Source: Holosporaceae bacterium (GTDB lineage Bacteria; Pseudomonadota; Alphaproteobacteria; UBA3830). From it: a stretch of 22,611 bases of DNA. The notes under the pieces are model-generated. The model was not told the origin of the DNA and made no database searches. It saw only the letters and a list, made by a program, of their open reading frames with translations. This document shows positions 1 through 6,163 of this stretch, one piece after another. Every line of letters starts with the position of its first letter. Within the stretch, counting starts at the first letter, position 1. A program made the translations under genes and the position numbers. Location of the stretch: the NCBI GenBank assembly GCA_031262635.1, contig JAISHN010000034.1:1-22611 (forward strand), written 5' to 3'.

Positions 1-68
1 CCAGCTACAAAAAATTCTAACAGCTTCCCTTGAACTTTTTCTCCTAATTTACAATTCCTTATCCACAT
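1..68 (-). CDS. IS1595-like transposase, N-terminal fragment (runs off the left edge)
   Basis: An open frame on the minus strand begins with ATG at 68 and stays open to the window edge (22 codons). The visible peptide contains KLLEFFVAG, which I recall from the start of IS1595/ISXO2-type transposases, where a small helical or zinc-binding domain precedes the DDE-type core. An in-frame stop lies a few codons upstream, and TAGGA sits 7 nt before the ATG as a plausible ribosome binding site, so this is a true start and not an internal fragment. If right, an insertion sequence lies mostly to the left of the window, with its right end somewhere in 69-170. I could not identify its terminal inverted repeat. 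The call rests on about 20 residues and could be wrong in family. Confidence 0.5.
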   Translation of the reverse strand, partial: MWIRNCKLGEKVQGKLLEFFVA

Positions 69-171
69 ACCAACATCCTAACGCTCCTCGCGTCAGGCGC
101 CAGGCCCTAATACTATTTATTGTCTCTAATAAAAAAATAACGCAATATAAAAAAATTTTTATATAAAGATA

Positions 172-200
172 TTGCAATTTTGTAATATTTTTTGTATATA
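172..200 (+). promoter_or_regulatory. sigma70-like promoter for the LRR protein gene
   Basis: TTGCAA (172-177) and TATATA (195-200) are separated by 17 bp in a very AT-rich stretch. Transcription would begin near 207, leaving a short leader with AGAGGA (215-220) 5 nt before the ATG. Confidence 0.5.
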
Positions 201-225
201 GTCGAGCTGTTTTTAGAGGAAAAAT

Positions 226-1773
226 ATGAAAAAATCTTTGTTTAGAACATTATTGGCGACTGTCGCTTTTGGTTTGGCCATTAATAACATCGACGGAATG
301 CAGAAAGAAAATCCCCCAAGTATTCAATATACAAACGAAGGCGGCGATACGAAGACGATCGTTCTTCAAGATCGCTCTTTAAAAGCGCTTCGCGACTGTT
401 TAGCAAGCATAGCAATAGATTCTTCTTCTCATATAGCGCGTTTGGATCTTTCAAACTCTGGAGCGACTGAGATTGAAGACGGAGCTTTCAGCGGTTTTTG
501 TATCTTGCTTTTAGGGTTGCATTGTAAAGATATGCCTGCGGACGCTATGGTAAGGCTCTTTCTTGATTGTCCGAATTTTAGAGAAAAACCAAAAGGGTCG
601 TTTAAAGAAGAGTTGCGTAAGTTTATGCCACAAATAGATTTAGTTATTGCTCCGACTGATCTACGCGAAATCTGTAGAGGTTTTTACTTCCCGGGCATAA
701 TTAAGCTAGATCTTGGCCGTTGCGAAATGTTGGAAACCATACCTGACAACGCTTTTAAGGACAGCGATATAAGAGAGATTATTCTACCTACAACGATAAG
801 AAGCATAGGCGAGAACGCGTTTTCAGGTTCTAAGTTAAGAAAGATAAATTTAGAAGAGTTGGATTGCATAACCAGCCTTGAAGGCAGCATATTTGCTTGT
901 TCAAAACTTAGGAACGTAAAATTTCCTCGGAACATAGTTGAAGTCGCGCACGGCGCTTTCAGCGGCTGCAGAAAATTAGAACTCGTCGACATGCGCGCTG
1001 TTTTGGGAGATTTATCAATTGAAAGTTTTGCTTTTGCAGGTTGCGAAAATCTACATGGTCTTATTTTGCCTAGGGCTTTAACCATTGTCGGAAATAATCC
1101 ATTTTCACAATGTTTTTACGTAGACAGTATAAATTTATCCGCTTGTAAGGTATTAACACAGCGTGATTTTTGGTTGGTTGGCCAACCTGGCGCCCATACG
1201 CGCTTTTTAATAATAGGATCCGCGAGTGAACCATATCGCTTTCGCGAAACTGCCGGTTATAACGGAGCGCAGCAGATAGATGAATGCATTACGACCCCAG
1301 CGCGTTTCACTGTTCACAGCTATCTAACCAATACAGATATGCCAGCTCGAAGTTTTATTCATATGGTAGATATATTAGGCTTAGAGGCTCACGCTCGTCG
1401 TTTTGCGGACATTCGAGTAAACTCATCCGCTCCTGAGAGATCCCTTACTAATGACGAATGGACAACTTTAATCGATCGTTGTAGAGCGCATATTGACGAT
1501 AATGCTGTGAGCAGTTTGTACCACGAGTTCTTAACCAGAGGTTTTCTCAGCGGACTTGACGCTCCTATCGCCAGTTCTAACGGCATACCCAATGACACTA
1601 CGCCGGAAAAGCTATCCGCTATGAGGGAATTTTTATCTAAGCTTACTCCAAATGAAACTGATCCTAACAGGGCGCGTCAGCGGCGTTTTGCTTCCATCAG
1701 ACGCTTATTTGATGCGGAAAGAACCGCCGAGCCGCTTCAAGTCATATACGCTTCGGCGACGGGTGTAGAATGA
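226..1773 (+). CDS. secreted BspA-type leucine-rich-repeat protein
   Basis: The 515-residue product has a signal-peptide-like start (charged MKKS, hydrophobic residues 5-20). Residues about 68-310 carry irregular leucine-rich repeats of the BspA/LRR_5 type, recognisable by recurring N(or G)AF.G(or S)-S(or C)..L..I.LP units, for example IGENAFSGSKLRKINL near 194-209 and VAHGAFSGCRKLE near 240-252. Such repeats form a curved solenoid that binds proteins and occur in cell-surface or exported proteins of host-associated microbes. The last 200 residues (about 315-515) show no domain I recognise and no membrane anchor, so the protein is probably periplasmic or released. The ribosome binding site AGAGGA is well placed. 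The gene stands alone behind its own promoter and converges with dapD. A role in host contact is inference. Confidence 0.8.
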   Translation: MKKSLFRTLLATVAFGLAINNIDGMQKENPPSIQYTNEGGDTKTIVLQDRSLKALRDCLASIAIDSSSHIARLDLSNSGATEIEDGAFSGFCILLLGLHCKDMPADAMVRLFLDCPNFREKPKGSFKEELRKFMPQIDLVIAPTDLREICRGFYFPGIIKLDLGRCEMLETIPDNAFKDSDIREIILPTTIRSIGENAFSGSKLRKINLEELDCITSLEGSIFACSKLRNVKFPRNIVEVAHGAFSGCRKLELVDMRAVLGDLSIESFAFAGCENLHGLILPRALTIVGNNPFSQCFYVDSINLSACKVLTQRDFWLVGQPGAHTRFLIIGSASEPYRFRETAGYNGAQQIDECITTPARFTVHSYLTNTDMPARSFIHMVDILGLEAHARRFADIRVNSSAPERSLTNDEWTTLIDRCRAHIDDNAVSSLYHEFLTRGFLSGLDAPIASSNGIPNDTTPEKLSAMREFLSKLTPNETDPNRARQRRFASIRRLFDAERTAEPLQVIYASATGVE

Positions 1774-1923
1774 GTTGCGACAAAGCCGTTGCCGCCTCCG
1801 CGATAAGAGATCGAACGTCGTCGCAAGGCATGGGCGAATGATTTTTTATATAATGACGCGGTTTCATCTTTGTCATCGACGCAGCATGTAGGGGCGAATA
1901 ATTAGTTCGCGTCAAAATCGCCG

Positions 1924-2712
1924 CTACGTTCTAAGCAATTCGTTTATCGACGTTTTCGATCGCGTTTTTTCGTCGGCTCGCTTGACGATAACGGCGCAGC
2001 AAATATTCGAGTTTTTCGAAGCGTATGTTCCAGGGACTACTACGGAGTAAGGAGGAATTTGGCCATAGCTTACGCCGCCGGTTTCGCGATCGACGATTTT
2101 TGTAGAAGCGGATAACGTTGTTCCGGCCGCGATAACGGATCCTTCGCCGACGACGACTCCTTCGAGAACCGCGCTTTTCGCTCCGATGAAGCAATTGTCT
2201 TCGATAATTACGGAAGCCGCTTGCAATGGTTCCAAAACGCCTCCAATTGTGACTCCGTCCGCAATATGGCACTTCTTCCCGATATGAGCGCAGCTTCCGA
2301 CCAGCGAATTTGTGTCGATCATAGCGCCTTCGTCGATATAAGCGCCGACGTTTACGAAACACGGCATAAGAACGACGTTTTTCGCGATATAAGCCGAATA
2401 TCTGACGATAGCTCCGGGAACCGCGCGGAATCCGGCGTTAATAAAATCAGATTCAGACCAGTCGCGAGTTTTTAGCGGGACTTTATCGAAAAAATTACAT
2501 TCGCTTCCAGGAATGACGCGAGCTTTGGTATATTTAAGGTATAAGAGAATCGCTTTTTTCAGATAATCGCAGACTTTCCAAACGCCGCCGATTTTCTCGG
2601 CCGTCCGCAGTTCTCCTTTGTCCAGTTTTTCTAACGCTTCGCGAACGCAAGACAAATCGGGAGAATCGCTCTCCCAAGCTTTCTCAATTCTGCTCCGCAA
2701 ACTTTCCGTCAT
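1924..2712 (-). CDS. dapD: 2,3,4,5-tetrahydropyridine-2,6-dicarboxylate N-succinyltransferase
   Basis: DapD transfers succinyl from succinyl-CoA to tetrahydrodipicolinate in the cytoplasm, a step of the succinylase route to meso-diaminopimelate and lysine. The 262-residue product is near family length (E. coli about 274). Visible family hallmarks are the helical N-terminus, FRAVPGAIVRYSAYIAKN, MPCFVNVGAYIDEGAMID, TIGGVLEPLQA and IIEDNCFIGAKSAVLEG. These make up the left-handed beta-helix of hexapeptide repeats, with the catalytic Asp/Glu region retained. It ends in the typical KTRSKTSINELLR tail. Its start overlaps the end of the upstream symporter gene by 29 bp, so the two are one transcription unit and probably translationally coupled. 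The ribosome binding site is weak (GCGGGAA). Confidence 0.96.
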   Translation of the reverse strand: MTESLRSRIEKAWESDSPDLSCVREALEKLDKGELRTAEKIGGVWKVCDYLKKAILLYLKYTKARVIPGSECNFFDKVPLKTRDWSESDFINAGFRAVPGAIVRYSAYIAKNVVLMPCFVNVGAYIDEGAMIDTNSLVGSCAHIGKKCHIADGVTIGGVLEPLQAASVIIEDNCFIGAKSAVLEGVVVGEGSVIAAGTTLSASTKIVDRETGGVSYGQIPPYSVVVPGTYASKNSNICCAVIVKRADEKTRSKTSINELLRT

Positions 2713-3895
2713 GTTTTATTCCCGCGCTCAATCGCTTTTTTATAACTTTTCTCATCTTCTGGAATATTACGACAAATAGATTGTTAGCCGCAACGTTGCC
2801 GGAAGTCGCGAACGGATCCATTACTTCGTAAAAAGAAATGATAAACGCGATCATCGAGTCGTCAAAATTCAAGCATTCTATTAAAACCGGCACGGTTACC
2901 ATTATTGTGCCGCTTGGAACTCCTCCGCCCGCAAATTTGTTTAGAACGAAACACGCGCCAAACATAAGGAAGCCGGACGGACTTGGCAGCGGATGATTAA
3001 ACGCCAACATCACGATCATCGCCATAATCGGAACGACGATAGTATCGCCGACCATGTGAAAGTTCACCGTCAAAGGCATTACCGCGTCGGAGAGAACTTT
3101 ATCTCCGGTGTTCTTAGCGGCCGCTTTAAGAGAGAACGGAAGAGCCGCGGAACTAGACATAGTGCTGAAGGCGGTAACGACCGCTGGGAACATGTTTTTA
3201 AAAATCTCAACTGCTCTATCGAGCTTGAACGACGCGGCGATAAACAGCCACATGCCTAGATAACACCATAAGAAACCGCACGTCATCGCGCACAAGCCGA
3301 TATTTTGTCCTAAAAACCCCGTCATTCGACCTTCGGAGAAAAGCTTTAGCAAGTATCCGCCTACGAAAATCGGCAGCGTGGGAACGAAGAAGTTTTTTAT
3401 AAACTTCATTACGCAATCATGTATGAATTTTATTACAATCGTAACGCTTTTGTTTGGCCGCAGCGAATTTACGAGTCCGACGGCTATTCCGACGAACAAA
3501 GAATGCGTAGTTTCCGCGATCCGAGGGAGATAAGGTTGAAAAAACGGCTCGAAAATATATTTCGCTTCCGGCGTTTGACAAGCTTTGGCGCCGGATAAAA
3601 TCGAATACCCAATCGCTCCTGAAACTAAGACGTTTAGAAAATTCGATATAAAAACGACGACCATTAATCCTAAGACAAAGAACATCCCTTCTTTTGGAAT
3701 CGCGGACAAAGCGACCGCGACAAAGCTGAACAGCAAAAAAGGCAGTATGAACACTAAGGTTTCGCGTAAGCAAGCGCTTACCGTAAGAAAAAACCTCACC
3801 GTATTAGTCGAAAGATACGAGTAACACGTAGAGGCGAAAATCATAACGAGCAATAATTGAAACAACGGACTAAAAATAACCTTCTTGAACGTCAT
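2684..3895 (-). CDS. dicarboxylate/amino acid:cation symporter family (DAACS) protein, divergent
   Basis: The 403-residue integral membrane protein shows the DAACS/GltPh order of elements: eight or so transmembrane segments, a serine-rich first hairpin (STMSSSAALPFSL, about 244-256), a TM7 segment NFHMVGDTI (278-286), a second hairpin GGGVPSGT (323-330) and a TM8 segment DPFATSGNV (360-368). I chose ATG 3895 because the longer open frame runs through the tRNA-Gly gene; an AAGGAG lies upstream, rather far at 16 nt. By eye, GltPh N310, D312, R397 and D405 correspond here to H280, V282, A363 and N371, so sodium coupling and an acidic substrate cannot be assumed. It follows tRNA-Gly by 45 nt with no terminator and overlaps dapD by 29 bp. 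Confidence 0.87.
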   Translation of the reverse strand: MTFKKVIFSPLFQLLLVMIFASTCYSYLSTNTVRFFLTVSACLRETLVFILPFLLFSFVAVALSAIPKEGMFFVLGLMVVVFISNFLNVLVSGAIGYSILSGAKACQTPEAKYIFEPFFQPYLPRIAETTHSLFVGIAVGLVNSLRPNKSVTIVIKFIHDCVMKFIKNFFVPTLPIFVGGYLLKLFSEGRMTGFLGQNIGLCAMTCGFLWCYLGMWLFIAASFKLDRAVEIFKNMFPAVVTAFSTMSSSAALPFSLKAAAKNTGDKVLSDAVMPLTVNFHMVGDTIVVPIMAMIVMLAFNHPLPSPSGFLMFGACFVLNKFAGGGVPSGTIMVTVPVLIECLNFDDSMIAFIISFYEVMDPFATSGNVAANNLFVVIFQKMRKVIKKRLSAGIKHDGKFAEQN

Positions 3896-3940
3896 TTTAT
3901 CGAATGGACTTCTCCTTAGAGTTAAAAGATTAGAAACGCA

Positions 3941-4014
3941 TGGAGCGGGCGATGGGAATCGGACCCACGTCATTGGCTTGGAAGGCCAAGGCTTTACCAT
4001 TAAGCTACGCCCGC
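3941..4014 (-). tRNA. tRNA-Gly (anticodon TCC)
   Basis: On the minus strand the 74-nt cloverleaf has acceptor arms GCGGGCG/CGCCCGC, a discriminator T and a genomically encoded CCA. The D-arm includes TAGCTTAATGGTA, the anticodon stem TTGGC/GCCAA encloses loop CTTCCAA (anticodon TCC), and the T-arm loop is GATTCCCATC-like. It lies 45 nt upstream of the symporter gene on the same strand and has its own promoter just upstream. Confidence 0.95.
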
Positions 4015-4025
4015 GTTCGAGCGTA

Positions 4026-4054
4026 AATTTATTAATTCCAGCCGCGTTTTGCAA
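4026..4054 (-). promoter_or_regulatory. promoter for the tRNA-Gly / symporter / dapD unit
   Basis: Reading the minus strand, TTGCAA (4054-4049) and TAAATT (4031-4026) are 17 bp apart. The -10 ends 11 nt before the tRNA 5' end, as expected for a tRNA promoter. No other promoter is evident before the symporter start. Confidence 0.5.
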
Positions 4055-4115
4055 GCTTTTTTTCGCTCCGCAAGCTTTTTCTACGATTATTTTTAAAAAA
4101 TAATAAAAATATTTA

Positions 4116-4143
4116 TTGACTTTATTTGTTTTTTAATAATTAT
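4116..4143 (+). promoter_or_regulatory. possible promoter for the small secreted protein gene
   Basis: TTGACT (4116-4121) is a good -35. The best -10 at acceptable spacing is AATTAT (4138-4143, 16 bp); other AT-rich hexamers nearby are equally possible. The region is strongly AT-rich. Confidence 0.35.
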
Positions 4144-4176
4144 TTAACCGCATTGTAGTTAAAAAGGAGTCTTTGT

Positions 4177-4617
4177 ATGTTTAAAAAAGCGAAAATCGCG
4201 GCGTTTCTTATCGGCTGTTTCACAGCAAGCGGCGCTACCGCAAGTACGGTTATAACCGGCGTTCTGCCCGAATATGTCGGCTATCAAGAACATGATTCGC
4301 ATATTATGTCCGTTTCTCCGGCCGATTATCGCGGGAATCAACTCGACTCGAGACCGTCCGCCGAGTACAATTGGGAAATCAACGGTCGCTCGTCTGCGCT
4401 TCCCGAAGTCGTCCATGTTTTATATCAGTACGCGTTTCCAGACGAAGACACTCTAAATCCCGCGTATCTCGGAGCGCAGTTACAACAGCTTTTTGTTCCG
4501 GCGGAAAATCCAAACGCGGTGGGATTTTCTATTGAAATTTTTCCGATCGACGGATCAGACGTTGAAAGACGGGGTTTTCTAGAACATATCGCGAGCTGGG
4601 CTGCCGGTCGTTTTTAG
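4177..4617 (+). CDS. small secreted protein of unknown function
   Basis: The 146-residue product starts with a clear signal peptide (MFKKAKIAAFLIGCFTASG, cleavage likely after about residue 23). The mature part is about 120 residues and soluble, with no transmembrane segment and only the signal-peptide cysteine. I recognise no family. The start is supported by AAGGAG 7 nt upstream of the ATG and by an AT-rich promoter region. It is a single gene between the divergent tRNA unit and the next secreted protein. Codon use resembles its neighbours. It is likely periplasmic or exported. Confidence 0.7.
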   Translation: MFKKAKIAAFLIGCFTASGATASTVITGVLPEYVGYQEHDSHIMSVSPADYRGNQLDSRPSAEYNWEINGRSSALPEVVHVLYQYAFPDEDTLNPAYLGAQLQQLFVPAENPNAVGFSIEIFPIDGSDVERRGFLEHIASWAAGRF

Positions 4618-4814
4618 ATTTTAAAAAAACTCTTATTAAGAAATTATTGCTCCAACGTTCTCGTTATGAAGGGAGCGTCGCCTGGCGCGTCGCGTCGGAC
4701 TTCGCTCTCTTCGCAACGCTGAAATTACTTAGCGTTTCAACTTATCGCTCATAAATTAAGTCTCAAGAAACTTTCTCGATTTTTTTATGAATCGTTAACT
4801 TTTTTTTGCTACGG

Positions 4815-4820
4815 TATAAG
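4815..4820 (+). promoter_or_regulatory. -10 element upstream of the lysine-tract protein
   Basis: TATAAG matches the -10 consensus at five of six positions and lies 34 nt before the ATG. No convincing -35 is present; TTAACT at 4795-4800 is only 14 bp away. Confidence 0.3.
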
Positions 4821-4853
4821 AAATGTCGCAGTTTTAGTTGTGAGGAAAACGCT

Positions 4854-5699
4854 ATGAAGAAGACAATTTTTGCATTGTGCGTCGGTTTTTTTGGAACGGT
4901 TGGCGTTCAATTGGAAAGCGCGTCGGCCGTAGAGGCGGGGGAATCGGCTAGCGCGATCGAAGAATCGGCGATTTCCGCGGAGAACGAACAAGAACCTGAA
5001 AAAATTAAAAAGAAGAAGAAAAAAAAGAAGACCAAAAAAGGTAAAAAGGCAAAAAAGAAAAAGAAGAAAAAATCTAAGAAAAATAAAGATGAAAACTCTT
5101 TAGCCGAAGGCGAAGAGCAGAACGGAGAGTCGGCGACTTCCGCCTCTGCGGAAAACGAGCAAGATCTCGAAAAGACTAAAACTAAAAAGAAAAAAAAGAA
5201 GAAAGGCAAAAAGAAGAAAAAGAAAGCCAAGAAAAGCGTCTCCTCGGAAGAAGTCGCGGAGGACTCTGAAAGTAAGCAAAACTGGAAAGACGAGCAGACT
5301 CTTAGCTTAGCGATCGACAATAAAAACGGCGCAATCGAGCCTTTGATCGATTCGTCAAAAATGAAACATAGCGAAATTAAAGTAGAAGCTATTCCAATTA
5401 CAAAATTAGCTTGCAATATGAAGAGCGCGGCTTCTCAAAAAGCTTTGGCCGACGGAGCGGCGACGGTTCTTTCGACGGATAAGATGGAGAAATTCGCTAA
5501 ATTAACAAGCGAAACTAACGCGTCCGGCAACCTCGCGACGACGCCCTCCAACGCTTCGATCGCGCTGAGCGAATCGTTTAGAAAAAGCGGAAGAAACGCC
5601 AAACGCAAGGAAAACGTAAGATTTAGACAAGAGCTTGAAAAATACCGCCGGATATATTCGTTCAATAGAGAAGGAACGGAGATTTTTCATCAGGGATAG
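4854..5699 (+). CDS. exported lysine-tract low-complexity protein of unknown function
   Basis: The 281-residue product starts at ATG 4854. GAGGAAAA lies just upstream, and the N-terminus MKKTIFALCVGFFGTVGVQL is signal-peptide-like. A TTG-initiated extension from 4806 is possible but would spoil that signal. The body holds two blocks of nearly pure lysine (about residues 50-78 and 107-127), each preceded by a SAENEQ-x-x-EK unit, so the unit looks duplicated in tandem. Acidic, serine/alanine-rich linkers separate them. The C-terminal 130 residues are ordinary, hydrophilic, and end in an arginine-rich stretch. Very basic blocks next to acidic ones suggest binding to nucleic acid, membranes or anionic polymers, but that is speculation. 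No homologue is recognised. Confidence 0.65.
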   Translation: MKKTIFALCVGFFGTVGVQLESASAVEAGESASAIEESAISAENEQEPEKIKKKKKKKKTKKGKKAKKKKKKKSKKNKDENSLAEGEEQNGESATSASAENEQDLEKTKTKKKKKKKGKKKKKKAKKSVSSEEVAEDSESKQNWKDEQTLSLAIDNKNGAIEPLIDSSKMKHSEIKVEAIPITKLACNMKSAASQKALADGAATVLSTDKMEKFAKLTSETNASGNLATTPSNASIALSESFRKSGRNAKRKENVRFRQELEKYRRIYSFNREGTEIFHQG

Positions 5700-5716
5700 T
5701 CGTTTTTCTATGCGAG

Positions 5717-5784
5717 TCATTGCCGAAGAAGCGCTCTAGTCCATAGATGGATTGCCGCGTCGGACTGCGTCCTTCTCTCAATGA
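5717..5784. repeat. palindromic intergenic element, TCATTG...CAATGA type
   Basis: The ends are inverted (TCATTG at 5717-5722, CAATGA at 5779-5784), and an inner pair is formed by AATCCATC/GATGGATT-like sequence around CCATAGATGGATTGC. It contains GCGTCGGACTGCGTCC (5757-5772), which recurs inverted inside the element at 5998-6099. It resembles dispersed CATTGCGAG...CAATCC repeats seen in many bacterial chromosomes. Confidence 0.55.
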
Positions 5785-5831
5785 TGTATGCAAAAGCGTT
5801 TTCTCTTTCACGAAGGAGAAAGTTTCCTTTT

Positions 5832-5921
5832 CTCGTCATCCTTGCGAGCGTAGCGAAGCGAGGATCCGGAAAATGCCGAAATTTCACTGGATCCTCGGGC
5901 TTTCAGCCCAAGGATGACGAG
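5832..5921. repeat. palindromic intergenic element, CGTCATCCT type, copy 1
   Basis: Perfect 13-bp inverted ends CTCGTCATCCTTG / CAAGGATGACGAG enclose a second inverted pair CGAGGATCC / GGATCCTCG. The left arm carries GAGCGTAGCGAAG, shared with the other copies. The length is 90 bp. Confidence 0.75.
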
Positions 5922-5997
5922 ACTAAGCAACCATCTTATGATGTAAGTTTTAGCCAAGGATAATGTAGAGGCAGGATCCGTCCGCCCCTTACTCCAT

Positions 5998-6099
5998 TTT
6001 CCGTCATCCTAGAGGAGGACGCAGTCCGACGAAGGATCAATACGACTTTCCCGCGTCTTCGTCGTCTGGATCCTTCGCTTCGCTCAAGGATGACGGAAA
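5998..6099. repeat. palindromic intergenic element, CGTCATCCT type, copy 2
   Basis: Perfect 13-bp inverted ends TTTCCGTCATCCT / AGGATGACGGAAA bound a 102-bp element. The right arm (TGGATCCTTCGCTTCGCTC) is the reverse complement of the GAGCGAAGCGAAGGATCC core found in other copies. GGACGCAGTCCGACG (6017-6031) is the inverted counterpart of a stretch at 5758-5772. Confidence 0.75.
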
Positions 6100-6163
6100 G
6101 GAAACGAAGGAGCCATGCGTTTTTTCACTGTTTGCATCTTTTTCTAAGATAACAAACAAGGAA

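Larger units (their letters stand above)
5700..6163. other. 464-bp gene-free stretch filled with palindromic repeats
   Basis: No credible gene lies here. It holds three inverted-repeat elements, listed separately at 5717-5784, 5832-5921 and 5998-6099, and short linkers between them. A 60-codon open frame at 5781-5963 is made of repeat sequence and is not a gene. Both flanking genes read into this stretch (convergent), so the hairpins could also act as transcription or mRNA stability barriers, though none is followed by a T-tract. Confidence 0.7.

Noticed and set aside
1894..1910. GCGAA/TTCGC hairpin between the LRR gene and dapD as a terminator
   Set aside because: The stem is only 5 bp and no T-run follows on either strand.
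3896..4054. N-terminal extension of the symporter frame by 53 residues
   Set aside because: The extension is translated tRNA-Gly sequence (MVKPWPSKPMTWVRFPSPAP is the usual artefact); the hydrophobic protein starts at 3895.
3885..4103. 72-codon open frame on the plus strand
   Set aside because: It is the antisense reading of the tRNA-Gly gene (GDGNRTHVIGLEGQ), a well-known false ORF.
4677..4736. Sequence like the TCATTG-type repeat plus an AACGCT/AGCGTT hairpin after the small secreted gene
   Set aside because: Only part of the repeat core (GCGTCGGACT) is recognisable, and the hairpin has no T-tract; too decayed to call.
4907..5416. 169-codon phenylalanine-rich frame on the minus strand
   Set aside because: It is the complement of the polylysine tracts (AAG/AAA gives TTC/TTT) and has no independent support.
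5781..5963. 60-codon frame in the repeat cluster
   Set aside because: It reads through palindromic repeat sequence and lacks a ribosome binding site; such repeats often generate false ORFs.
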